A DNA stretch of 64,000 nt from Antedon mediterranea. Lineage: Eukaryota; Echinodermata; Crinoidea; Comatulida; Antedonidae. Each line of letters opens with the position of its first letter. The first letter of the stretch is position 1. The DNA lies in assembly GCF_964355755.1 (NCBI RefSeq), contig NC_092677.1, positions 16,154,101 to 16,218,100 of the forward strand, written 5' to 3'. A program made the translations under genes and the position numbers. Of this stretch, positions 1-13,600 are shown piece by piece. The notes below the pieces were generated by a model. It was not told the DNA's origin and searched no databases. It worked only from the letters and a program-made list of their open reading frames with translations.

Positions 1-439
1 AACATTACAGCTTATATAGTAAGAAACTTGGTCATATGTAAACGTGATAAGTACCACTTACAGAATAGTAATTCCAAAATAATTTCTAAGCAGGAGAGTT
101 GACCAAGTGTGGCGCATTCTCTGTGAATCTACTTAGAATTTAGCGCTTCCGATCGTTGAAAGCTCATCAGGACACTAGTGTGCCGTCATGTGTGACAAGA
201 CGATTGAAGAATTGATTAATTTTATATAACCACCGACGGCATTTTCCTTTCATGATGCCAATTGCGGCATAACTTTGAATTTGCGTGTAGACTTGGATTA
301 AGTTTTCATTTAACAATGAATGAATGTGCCACGGACATAACTTTATCACATGAATTGCTGTATTAAATGTCTATATTCACTGTATGTGGATTGATTGCAG
401 GAATACACATACAAGAAAACAATTAATATTTTTTCTAAA

Positions 440-571
440 GCTCTGTCTACACTATCAAACTAGTTTGACAAAAAAGTGCCCAAATATGGTAGTGATATGC
501 TTAAGTATTGTAGTGATGACATTGTCATGTCCATATATATGCACATCACATTTGTTTGTCACATAAAGTTT
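440..571. repeat. MITE family A, copy 1
   Basis: The left end reads TGTCTACACTATCAAACTAG followed by TTTGACA. Related sequence occurs at 17310-17442 and 57831-57959, where the complementary end AAACTAGTTTGATA..TAGACAG is present. The family is about 130 bp, has inverted ends and no coding capacity, and fits a miniature inverted-repeat transposable element. The right end of this copy is degraded. Confidence 0.65.
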
Positions 572-786
572 AAAGCTTTCTAAATCTAAATTCAAAATAA
601 ACTACAAAATGGCAACTTTAAATTTAATTTATAATACAGTAGAAAATTCTATTAAAGGGACATTTCAATCCAACAAATTGTTCCCTGAATGTGGTGTGTG
701 GCAGGTTGAGACTTAAATTTTCCCTCGTTTATTTTGTGCTAAAAGTGTCCCAAATAAGGAGTTTTAACACTTCATACTTGACTACT

Positions 787-1530
787 ACTCAAGATTCAAG
801 AAATTTTATTTGTCCATAAAAATGGAAATTCACTTTGCTTGGTAGATTAAAACAACAATATTGCAACAATTTAAAACGTGCCGTGATTATAACAGATTAA
901 AGATACAAGATAAAAAGTTTAAAATACTGTTAAAAATGTAAAACTATTTAAAAATTGCATTATCGTCTTACATTAGAATTAAAAATATGAATGCTATTTA
1001 CAAGGAAAGATTTTCTAGTTCTACAAAGATTTGCTTTTGGAGGTCGTAGCCTAATACCTGATCTATTTAAGTTATAACAGTAATGTAACGGATGAGTGGG
1101 GTCTTTCATAATATTGTTTACTTTTTTTTAAATACTCTTTTCATAGATAAATGAACAAGGCGTTAGATCAGCTTTAATAATTCGTTGTGCAATTTTACGT
1201 GGTCTCTCAATATTTTTCATATCATTTTCAGTAAAGTTACCATAAAAACATCCAATGCTAAAAGATAAAATACTTTGAATAATACTTTGATAAAATAAAA
1301 TTAAAATAGTGTTATCAACTCTAATTTGCTTGAGTTTTCAGAGAAAGTAGAGCCTTTGAGATGCCTTCTTGGAAATCATGAGAGAGTTTGACTCCCATTT
1401 TAATATGTTGTCAATTATAGTACCTAAGTATTTGTATTGGGTTAAACTCTTTCAACCTCAGTTTGAATAAAAAGAGAACAAAATTGGAGAAATAACACAT
1501 CCTTGAGGACTCAAGTATACTCCAAATAAA
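787..1530 (-). pseudogene. Decayed non-LTR retrotransposon (CR1/L2/Jockey-like) 3' end
   Basis: On the minus strand, about 1525-1460 reads as a reverse-transcriptase block with SPQGCVISPILFS. About 1437-960 reads as the typical C-terminal part of such polymerases, including KYLGTIIDN, RIIKADLTPCSFIYEKS and DPTHPLHYCYNL..SGIRLRPPKANL. At least two stop codons interrupt it (after RLYFL and after EKSI). The catalytic [FY]xDD block that should lie between the two parts is missing, so there is an internal deletion. The segment at 960-787 resembles a LINE 3' UTR, ending in minus-strand CATTTTTATGGACAAATAAA. Family assignment rests on motif recognition only. Confidence 0.7.
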
Positions 1531-1582
1531 AGTTACACTAATTAAGCATTTATTATCATATTTTTTAAAAATTTGTCTGTAG

Positions 1583-1673
1583 GTGAGGGCAGTGGATGAG
1601 GGTGAGTACGTCTGCATAGCAACAAACATGGCAGAAACCAAGAGAAGCAGAGCTGTTGTGTTACTAGTTTCTG
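1583..1673 (+). CDS. robo: Robo exon: end of Ig2
   Basis: The exon follows acceptor TGTCTGTAG and ends before GTAAGT in phase 1. It encodes DEGEYVCIATNMAETK, the F-strand cysteine region of an Ig domain. The TNM after the cysteine matches Ig2 of vertebrate Robo (recalled, not aligned). Confidence 0.85.
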
Positions 1674-4600
1674 GTAAGTTAATTCAATTATAAAGCATGT
1701 TATCCACTAGGAAAATCTAGGACCAGTGTAAAGGCAGTATTAGTTCTCACTGTGTAAACCCAGGACCCTAGAAGCCCCGGAGCAAGAGCAGCCCCTAATG
1801 CAACTAGCATGTTAGAAGCCCCTTATGAGACCAGTAGCTTCCATCCCTTTTTCCCTCCCCCACCTGTGTTATGCCATTGATTAGGACTAATGACTCGGAT
1901 CATTCGGTACATGCTTTTATTTTATTATCTTGCATGTACATAAACCAACGAGCAAATGAATTTATTTAGATCTGTATTTTTACTGCTACACAGCACACTA
2001 CTTGGCAAAACTTTGAATTTGAATACCTCGGTTTGGTTGACATGTATATAATATATCAATTGCTTCCGATTGATATATCTTAAACCTTTAACATAAGGAA
2101 AGCTTTTGATGAAAGACATCAATTTCATGTATGTTAGTTATCTAATTAATTACATTTATACCTTCGATGTCCCACGAGCAACTATTAAAGAAATTTTTTC
2201 CAGCTCAATTATCCTGACTTGAATGTCATTTCATGTTCTTCCCATTAATGGATTAATTTGACAGGCTTTAAACTAGATTAGGATTCGGTGCCCAGTTACA
2301 AATAAGATTAAGATTCAGCCTTCAAGTTGGCTAACTGATATACTTGAGAGCAGTTTATTAGATGAACGTTGTATATATTCATTTAAACTGTCACGACAGT
2401 CTGATGTTTTTCCAACTTCAGAATTATCAGTAAAACAGTTCTTTAATTCTTCAATTTATTTAGTGTACTGTGACATAATCCTGCCAGAGCACAATTAGAA
2501 AAATAGCCAGGTGTGGATGATATTTTAGAGAGCTTTGGCGTAAAATTGTTTAATGTTTACATTAATGTTATACATTTGTCAGAGATATGTGGGCAAACTT
2601 ACTTACTTCACACAAACAGTAAAATAGAATCAACTAAAGCAAAAAAAAAATAACATTTTTATAGCAGACTTGCTACTATAAAAACCTGATTTCCAAATGT
2701 TTAGTTTTCCAATGAATAAGATTTTTGTTTTGAATGGTGTAAATGACCTAAACGACCTAAAGATTATCTTGTGTTTAGTTAATTGATCTTTGAAGATGTA
2801 CGTTCAAGAATTGTTTGTGCGAGATTTTAATAATGATACCTACTAATTGATATAAGTAATCAGGATAGATCTGTCTTATTGATCTGTTTTTGTGATTTCC
2901 TAACAGAAGGTCCAGACTTCCTGATCGTACCTGAAGACACTGTCGCCACGGTCGGTGAAACGGTCAAGCTAGAATGCCAGGCAGACGGTCAACCACTACC
3001 GGCCATTAGTTGGAGTAGACTGGAAAGTCCAATGGCAACTGGCAGGTGGGTTGATATTGAATGGTGGAGTAGTTTATAATCCTTAATGAATGAATATGCA
3101 GTAGTACAGTATTCTTCTACTCAGAGCTGTCTGAAAACAAAATGGAAAACGCTAGAGCCTTGTTCACACTAACAAATTCATGCATCTATCAAAAGAGAAT
3201 AATTTCACTATCGGGTTGTTTTGGATTGGTTTATTCCATGGTCTGGGAGCCTACGAGTCTAAGCCACAATGATTGTTTTCTTTTGACAGCATTGCCACTA
3301 CGATAGTGAATGAAATCACTTTGGTAATATCCTTGGAAATATGCCTACATTGAGATGTAGAATAAGAATAACATCATTACAAAATATTCTACATCAGTAG
3401 CCATCTAGAATTCAGTATTTCTTAAAGACATCATGGATGTTCTACTTCTTAGCAAAATGTAATAATTACTTTCTTAATGTATAACAAAAAAAAACAGTTG
3501 TGAAAATCCTGCAAGGACTTGCTTTTAATCGGCTTATTTTAATAGGACTGTCACCTCCTCTGAAAAAATTGCAATCATTATTACAACGGGTGTTCATGGC
3601 GTGTCGATAGATACAGATTTAACTGTCAAAGATGATGAGAAACCATTGAAAGGCTTGAATCCAAGAAATTGCAAAACGCTTGAAAACGAGTACGCTAGGA
3701 GGATAATACGGATTTACATCCGTCAAACATTCTCGTGTTTGATGACTGATTGCTCAAGGAATGACTAATGGCATAAAATCATATAGGCTGTAACAATTAG
3801 GTAAATAACATATATCCAGTAGGATCTCAGGCGATTTTTACATAACTAATTATGTGTGATCAGAAGATGACAGCGAATGTATAGATGTTTTATTTCACAA
3901 AATCCAATCAATACTTTTAATGACCTTGTAGATTGATGAGGATTTTCAAAAAAATTCTGATAAGAAAATCAAAGAAAACAGAAACTAGTATCCAAATTGA
4001 AACTTAAATGTAAGACTTTAGGTTTAGAACTTCTGTTTTGTAAGAAAACAAAATTATTAACTTTAGATAAAGACACTGTTTTTTCTCAAAATATAATTCT
4101 TTCAATTTTAATTTGTAAAAGTCTTTTTTTTGTTTCAGTCAGACTACGCCTACAATTACACTTTTTTTACACTATCAATATTTTATTTTCAGTTGTGTAA
4201 GACTTTAGGTTTAGAACTTCTGTTTTGTAAGAAAACAAAATTATTAACTTTAGATAAAGACACTGTTTTTTCTCAAAATATAATTCTTTCAATTTTAATT
4301 TGTAAAAGTTTTTTTTTTGTTTCAGTCAGACTACGCCTACAATTACACTTTTTTTACACTATCAATATTTTATTTTCAGTTGTGTAAGACTTTAGGTTTA
4401 GAACTTCTGTTTTGTAAGAAAACAAAATTATTAACTTCAGATAAAGACACTGTTTTTTCTCAAAAAATATATATTTGTTTAATTCTTTTAATTTTAATTT
4501 GTAAAAGACTTTTTTTCAGTCAGACAACTCCTATAATTACACTTTTTTTTTACACTATCAATATTTTATTTTCAGTTGTGTAGGGTAGTTAAGGTAAATT

Positions 4601-7600
4601 CAAAATCAGACAAAAAGCATCCCCAAAACTTAAACCTCTCTCAAAAACCAAAATGTCCAATATTTTATAGTGTATTATGATATTATTTTGGTCTGGATGT
4701 ATAAGCCTCTCTTTACCCAGTTAAGTTTTTACAAGAAATGCTTAACAATCATGTTTTTTCCTAAATTAGGGATTCCCCGAGTACAGTCCCACCCTTCAAA
4801 ATCAGCCCAATTTCGTATTATAGGGGTGTGGGATTATACTAGAGGATGTACGATAATTTATTTGAACCTTTAAATTTTGTATTTTTTAAATTTATTTAAC
4901 CTTAATTTCATTGTACTGTACTGCATGTTTGTTATACCTTAAAATGGTTGTAATATTTGTTGTAAATTATTATGTGAATAAGAGTGTCAGTAGTACGTTC
5001 TGTGAGTTAATGAGAAAATTGGAAAAACAACATTTTGTAATAATTACAAATTAATAAAACGTATCGGGTATATTACCTGTATGTATTAACAACTGATATT
5101 AATTTGTTAGCAAACATTTTCTAAATAATCCAATTACATTACAAGGCCATCTTATCATTGGATCCTCATACCTAAGCTCTAATTCCAGCCCTCAATTTCC
5201 TGAGGCAAATTAATGAAAGATGATATTGATTAGGGCCTCAGAGAGAGTTTCAATTGATATTTTATTCTACCATACAGTATATTATATGGTTCAGTGATCA
5301 GGTTTTGGTTTTCATTGAGGAAAGCATGGGTTCGAATCTATCAATGAAGTCTGAGAGTTTAAATTACATGGTTTCAATGGCCAAGCGTTTTTTTTTTAGA
5401 CATTTTAATTGATTATGGGTTACATTAGTTAAATGTTCATTTATCAGGCTTTACTCAAGTTTTATCAATGTGTTTGAATTTTTCTATCTATATTCAACAG
5501 AAGAGAACACTTCATTTGTAGCGAAATTACAATTTACTTTTAATTTTAATGAAATGTATACTTATATCTATTAGGGTAGCAGTACTGGAAGACAACTCTC
5601 TCCGCATCAGGGATGCAACTATAGCCGATTCTGGCACATACGTCTGTACTGCACAGAGCCAAGTTGGGAAGAAGTCAAAACAAGCTATTATCAAAATAGT
5701 CGGTAAGTAAACTATTATTAGAAGACCAGAACTAGAATGTGAAATTATTGTTTGTTTGTTTGTTTTCACACAAAATTGAGTAAGTATTTTATATAATACA
5801 TGTTTCTTAATATTTGGTCATTGTTACCAATCGGTATCCATGATATACACATATGGAGAGTTCACCAAGATTGTCTATAAAAGCAATGAATAAAAATCTG
5901 ATCATACACAAATTGGAGCATAGTGCAGTTCTACTCATTTAAATAAAACTCTATTCATATGGAATTCAAATTCAGAGAATGTTTATGTATGTCGTCGCTG
6001 TATTCTTTGTCATTAGATCATGTTCGGTTTCAGTTTGATTAAGTGTGAATATAGCTTAAGGGTCCATGAGAGGGATGTTTGCATGCCTCCTATGCTATTA
6101 AAAAGCCCACATGATTCATCTTTCGGGGTAGCTGTCTAGTCTCTGTAGTGTTTGCTTCAAACGAAGTATAATCAAATTAAACCACATAAGCCATGATACT
6201 GATGATATGCAAACAATGTTATGACACATGTATTGAATTTAATAACATTGTAATTACATTAGGTAATAGGTAACTCGGTGAATGCCGCATTTCTCTATCA
6301 TATAAATTAGAAGCACATATTTTTGTCTTTATACTCAGTTCATATTCTTTAAAACATTCATTAGACATTTAGATTATATTCTGTTTTAAAATTGATTGGT
6401 TGTTAATTGATGAGTAGGTGTATTTAGTACATTCACTTGAAGCAATATAGACGATTTTACAGAGAAGAATGTCTTGCGGAGTTTTTAATTGAGTGTAGAG
6501 TGCATGAAATTCTTTATTACACTTTAGGTCATTGCTCCTGAGAAACAAGTCTATATTCGCTCTGGCTCTCCGGAATTATATGTAACTTTCCTATGTGTAG
6601 GCCTATCTCTACTAAATTTCAGAGATCACCTAAATTCTCCAAGGTTGGTAACCATTGAATTTTCCTATATTCTTGGGTCAACTAGGATTACTTCATATAG
6701 GATCCTATAGGATATTTTTACCAAGGGTTGCCTTGGAACTTTGGCTTTGGTCTGCAAAAGTAATCTCGAAAAGAAGCCCATCTTGATATCAAGCCCACTG
6801 GGCTTTTTTTCAAGCCAGTGTAGGCTTTTTCAAGATCAAGGAACAAGATAACTTGTGCTGCAGGTATAATCCCTGTGGGCTTCTTTTCGAGGTTCCATGG
6901 GATGATGTTGTTGAAATGTAAATTATTTGTTCTTATAGCAAGCATAGACTTTCTGACGGAGCCAGTAGATGTGACTGTAAATGAGAATGGTGTTACCAGT
7001 TTCCAATGCGTTGCTAATGGCAACCCTAAGCCAACAGTTTTCTGGCAAAAAGATGGAGTTGGTGTATGTATAAATATTTAATATTTTCTTTATTCTAACC
7101 AATATTGTATTATTTAATATTGTCTTAAAGATGTATTGTCCCCAACAACATCATCATCAGACTTTCATAGACCATTTTGTAGTTTTAATAAACTTAATCA
7201 CTTCCGTAGAAAAAAAACGAACGAACGAACAAATTATGTTAACACATATAAAAAGACAAAATAAATTGATAATTCAATAAAAAATGTTACTATTTTTTTA
7301 CTTTAAAATACTGTTTTTTCAGGTAAATACTTGTTTTTTCTATGCAATTTTTGATCAAAGTAAATAAAGATATTATTTGACATTTATTTGTTTTCAGTGG
7401 AAAATATATCTTTAATATAATATTGTTATCTTCATAATTCATCTTAGTAGTTGATTCAATTTTACATAAATATTTTGTTGAATCGCATCAGACACCCACA
7501 TAGATATCAAACTCATAATTGCATGTCTTATTGAATTCCATGTTGGCCTTCCTTTGTAATATCAGACAAATTGCGATAATACGAGAAATAATCTATTATA

Positions 7601-10600
7601 AAAGGTCACTATGAAATATACTTATGTCTTGACACACATTTAATGAATTTGGAAGGTCAAAGATGATTGACCATTGTCGTTTCAAATAGTATTGGCTGCC
7701 CGGGAAATTATAATAAATTTAATTGACAGAAATGTTCACAGTTTAAAACATAATTACAGTATCGTAAGATAATGTTCGAAATAATTAATGTCATTACTTT
7801 TTACAGGACTTGTTCATGTTTCCTGGTCAGAATTACAACCGATATTCTGTATTAGAAGATGGGACATTGACTATCGTTCGTGTGCAGACATCTGACGAAG
7901 GGCGTTATGTATGTTCTGCCGTTGGCCAGTCTACTGTCTCCACAAGTGCTTATCTTACCGTTGAAGGTATGTGCAAGTGTTCGCAAGGATTCTATTTATT
8001 GAATCTTATTGGTCTTATGTGAGCAGTATCAATTCTGGCATGCAAACCCAGGGTTTACTTTATCATAAGGTGCCATTATGCTATATCATGGGCCGGTTTA
8101 AAGACTTGATCCTAGAGGTTTGATTATGCCATCCTGGTGCTAATCATGGGATTAAGGACTCAATTCTAAGTTTCTATCCTGGGGCTTGATACTTGGATTC
8201 TTAGTATTATTGAGAACAATCCTGAACCTTTTGCCAAGGGCCCAATCAAGCATGGTCAAGCAGCAAACTCCATCCTAAAGCTTCTTTTAGAGCTTGTTTT
8301 AGGGCTCAATGCTAGGGCTCTATCCCACAGTAGTGTTTTCATTGATAATTACTTTCTAATACATTTTAGAGTGCAACTATGGCTTTCTCTCGTCCTACCT
8401 CTATCCCCTTCCTTGATATAGGGATACAGATGTACCGGAAAAAGATTTAGTACAAATTCTGTTAAATAATTTTATATACCTAAATCAATGCCACCTTAAT
8501 TGAAGTCCCCTTCTGAGAGCTAAACTGGAAATATTAACTACCTGTACTTTCTATTCCTGACTGACTGTAAATATCATAGTGCATCCCATTCCCCATTAAA
8601 AAACATAATCTTGTATTCAATCCAATACAACGACATTATTATTTTGTCTTCCGGGGCAAAGACAGAAATATGTCTACAAACACAATAATTCACAATGTGT
8701 TCGATATATCATTATGCGTCCTTGGTATCTCAGTGTTAGAACATCTTTGCATTTAGGTAACGATCCAACATTATTGCAGGTGAATTTGGCATGACAGACA
8801 GTCGGGCTCTTGTGAACATGCACCTTGAATTGTCCATAACAACAGCCGTATAATTGATAAATGAAATTACAAAGTTGTTGCTATGGAAATTATCAATAAT
8901 GTTTGTTTATGCAACATTGTGGGGATTTTGTGAATTGCAATAACAATGTTTTACAAATGTAGAGAAGTTAAATTTTGACGTTCAAATGAATTATCACACA
9001 CTAATTGTTCATAAAGTATAAACACATCTGTGAATTCTATTTTTTGCTTACTAAATTATTTTTAACTCAAACTTTACTGCTTTAAACAAATTAATTGCGT
9101 CATATAAATTAAACCTACTGTCAATTGGTAATATACTTTTATTTATATTGACTAAACTCCAACCAAGAGGTTGTTAATAAACTGAGTGATTTTTTTTTCT
9201 GTTTGCATCGATCAAATGTTTTACGATCAGCCTAACGTACTTTAAAAAAGAAGAAGTAATTGCATCATACCATCCATTATGTAATTCTCCAGCTGACCTT
9301 TGAAGTGTACTTTCACTTATTGTATATAATGGCCTTCATTGATATTGGGGTTTTGTGAAACACAGTGATATTTGAAACATTTACAAAAATGAACATGTGC
9401 GGAAATATTGACACGATGCATATAAAACAGACAATTTATGGACATTTTTCAATAAGAAAACTGAAATTAATTATAATTAGAAGTCACCATAATATTGTAT
9501 CATAATATACCCGTATATAATTGTGTTAAGTGTCTTCTTTCACTGTGACAACGCATTTTTTATTCATGCTGCCTCTCCAAGTTAAAGAATGAGTGCCAGC
9601 AAAGGTTAATAAACTCTTTTTAAAAATTTATTTAGTTTTGATAACCTTCATCCACATATTAATTGTTTTTATTATAATTTATTAAAACAAAAAATAATAT
9701 CACGTCAAACAGTCACGCTGCACATACACACATGTTTTCACATAATGACAGTGCATTGCAGTTACTTGGTGCACCATAGAAAGGCCACATTCTGTGTTTT
9801 AATGCTCGAGTGCGGATGATTGCGGTAAACCTTTTTTTCTTTTTTGTTTGTCCATAATTATTGTGTTTTACCGATATTATTCCATAATTAAAGGCCAAAT
9901 CATAATTTTGCTTTATACACAATACAGTAGTTTGTATGAATTTCTATAGGATTTATCTTATAATTTCCGTACATTCATATTTTTGGAGTACTTTTGTAGC
10001 ATACAGACAGACATATACTTGAAAAGTCTGTTACAGTCATTTTTTATGAACATTATATATCTATATTCTATTTTTATATCAGAATTTTTTTAATGACAAA
10101 TCAAGGCCTAGTTTAATAAAGATAACTCCACTGTATCATATAATATATCTATTGCTTTTTGTATCCTTGGCAAAGTGCATCATCTATATTATCTCTCTCC
10201 AACCAGGAGTATGAGTGGGTACCTGGGGGGTTCAATGTCACTGCCATGGTTACAACAGTAACATTATGAAATATTTCACACAGATGGGGTTGTAATTCAT
10301 CTATAGAATAAATTAAGTAGATTTAAAACCTTGGTTGATAAGGTCCTTGTATTGTAATGGTAAATGTTTTATTAGCCACATTTAATGTTAGGCCTAAGTG
10401 CCATGGTCAATAATATTTACATTAAGAAAGTGGACAGTTAAGTGCTATGGTGCTTTTATGTGCTTTCTAACCCAAGAGTTACCATATTTCGAATAAACGC
10501 TCCACTTTAAATGCCGTCCCTACCCCTTGAATAAACCATATGCCTTCCCCATCCCCTCATTGAACAGCATTTTGAATACACATCCACATCGAATAAAAAC

Positions 10601-13600
10601 CCCAGTATTCATTGACTGCCATGATCTACAAGGTACCAAACATTTTGATCTCTTCTTGATATTAATTTTCATACCTACCTGATATATTTCTTTGATAATT
10701 TTGATTTAAAAAAATAAAGTCCTAACTTTAAAAAATTTAAACAATAAACAAACGGAAAAAGAATAAAAAAATAAAGAGAAAAGGAAGACAAACAATAACA
10801 TAAAAAATTATAATACAAAAGATAAAATAAATAATATGATTAAATAAAATCTTATTTATTATTTTTCTTTTAGCTGTAATAGATAGTTACCCACCAGTGA
10901 TAGATATTGGAGTTGTCAACCAAACATTAACTGTCGGAGAGAATGCAATGCTTCCCTGTCAGGTTATATCTACAGACCAAACCAACATATTGTGGCTGAA
11001 AAATAATGCACCCATCAGTAGGAATGACAGGTAAGGATAACAACACCAAAAGTTTTGAAAAACTAAGATGTTTTAAATTAGCCATATTGTAAAACAAATA
11101 TTCTTTGCATATTTTGAGTTTATGGTTATAACTTTGGGTCTTGGTTCCTCAATTAGGGCTACTACTGTAAAACCAGAAACTTTCGCGACATGAAACTTTC
11201 ACAAAAAGGTTACATCTGCTATTTTTTAATTAGAAGTAAAGTAAACAATGTATGAGATTGCGTCCATCCATCGTGAACACGACCTTCGTACTGTATTACA
11301 ATGCATGTACTCTGTACCAATAGTATAAATACAGTAACGCATTGTAGTAAACAAGATCGTATCAACCATCGTATTCACAACCTTGGTGTTAATACTTCTT
11401 AAAAAGCATTCGCGGCATGATACCATGGAAGACTCCATGATGATACTTTCATTTTTGTTTTATAGTATTCGTTTTGTGATTAATGATAATAATAATAATA
11501 AACAGTATTTATATATAGCGCCTATGGATCACTGACCCCTCTAGGTGCTTTACATTAGACCTTAACTAATGGTAATAAACTATCCCTTCGTGAGGTGGTT
11601 TCCCGAATGATTGTAAAATCAAAACGGTACTGTGTATGACCAACTAGCGTTATTGTTACCGACTAGTCATCCATTCATAGAAGTACTGATGTAGTAGCCT
11701 ACCTGTACGGTGACCATAGAATGTGACCCGAGGCATGACTAACTATGACTTTTTAGTTGATAGAAGATTGAAAAAATGGTTAAGAAGAGTTATACTGTAT
11801 GTGGATGTTTAATGAAATTATGTCAAACATTTTTTTTTTTTTTTTTACACACTATAGGCATATCTATAGGCATATAAATAGTAATGTTTGTTAGTAAAAA
11901 TAATTTTGAGTTAATAAGAATAAGATATAAGGAAGAAAAGCAAAGAGACTATGGAGCGGCTATTCCTGAATATACAATAGGCCTACTAAGTATCGTAGAT
12001 TTAAATTATAAATTTTAGGCGATCTTGTCAAAGGTCAAGCGCTATATAGCCTGCCACGTTTCGATATTCAATATTGAATATTGACACCATTCCGGATTGA
12101 GGGAGTACCTGCTTTGCACCGGGTATCTTTGTTAGTATCCCAACAATATTATAATGATCACATTATAGAATATTAAAACTTTACAAGTTAAACATGACCC
12201 TGGTGTGGTCCATTGAAGGCCCCTGTTGGGCGCCACTTGATGGCAGCACTCGACAGTTTTGTACAATTGTTAAAATCAGACTTTAAAAAATGTTCTATCA
12301 ACTATGACTTTTAGCTATAGAATATGATTTTGTTTTTAATGATGCCTGCAGCAATACAAGGTTTTTTTAATTTTTAAAATGAACATTCAAAAGATAATTA
12401 TGATATTATACATGCCAAGAGTTCATGGATTGCTATTACGTGCGTCAATGTGCACTTATCAATGTGATCCAGCAATCCAAACTCGATTTCCATAGTAAAT
12501 CTCCATAATCTTTAAAATCCTTCCCTTCTATATGTATTCTCTTACTACAGTATATTCATATGTTGGATTGACATCATACATGTCTGACATATGCTTAAAA
12601 TTATTCTGTTCACCTTATCAAACTTGAATTGTGCAAATTAACAAAACGCACATTTTTTCTTCATAAATTTAATGTCCAGTTTATTCTGTTTCTGTATATA
12701 AATATTTATTATTATTTCAAGAGGTACCCACTTGTGTGTTAAAGTTTTTTTACGAATAAAATGTTTTAGTCTATTCTGGTTTATTATAAACAAAGACATT
12801 GCATTACAAATTGCTTTTTGACTTTTTGACTTTTTCAAAAGATAGAAGATACCAAAAACTATATAAAATTTAACAAGAACAAAAAAAACCATTCAATTTA
12901 AATGTACAAATCTAGATTAAAATGTGCACATAAAAATATTAGATGCATCACATACAAAAAAAAGATATTAGCACAAAATTATGAATCAAAATTTTAAGTT
13001 CAAAAACAATATATATATAGATAATACATTAAATAAATTTTGCACACAATATATACAACCTTAAGATTGTACTATACTTTTTTATGATTGATAATTTCAG
13101 TTTGTTTATATAGCAGTTTTATTCTAAATTTTTTTCTTCTAACTTTTCTACAACCTGAATAAACTAAATATTCTGTCGCACAACTATACATACTTCTCTA
13201 AGAAATGAAATAAAAATAAATCGATAAACCATAAGTTTAGATATGTTCTAAATCAATTTCCTTCTTCTTTTTTAAAGAATAACACAACTAGATTCTGGAA
13301 CTCTGCAGATCTCGGCTCTCCACTCCACCGATTCAGCTTTGTACACATGCGTCGCAACTAGAAGCAGCTATCAAACTAAGTGGAATGCCACATTGCTTGT
13401 TATAGGTGATTATACTGCTGTTACTGCAGCATTGCTGCTGTAGTTTATTAGCAATAGAGTAAAACAGCAATATTTTATGTTGGTATAGATTAATATAATA
13501 GTTCATTAATGATTCTAATTGTGAGTAGTGTGTTTTTTCAGTAGGCCTACCTAATCTAGAATGTTGGGAAAGAGGAATTGCAAATTGGGGTATGGAATCC

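Larger units (their letters stand above)
1..1582. other. Robo intron upstream of the first visible exon
   Basis: This stretch precedes the first exon I can support, at 1583. I searched it for the first half of Ig2 and found none, so the receptor's 5' exons lie outside the window. It holds an inverted-repeat element near 440-571 and a decayed LINE at 787-1530; the rest is AT-rich with no recognisable content. Confidence 0.6.

Noticed and set aside
4009-4583. Open frames of 67-88 residues with MFQSDYAYNYT repeats
   Set aside because: They are translations of the 187-bp intronic tandem repeat, are hydrophobic low-complexity strings and have no gene context.
5280-5360. tRNA gene suggested by GGGTTCGAATC near 5331
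   Set aside because: No A box at the right distance and no acceptor or anticodon stems could be paired. At most it is a tRNA-derived repeat scrap.
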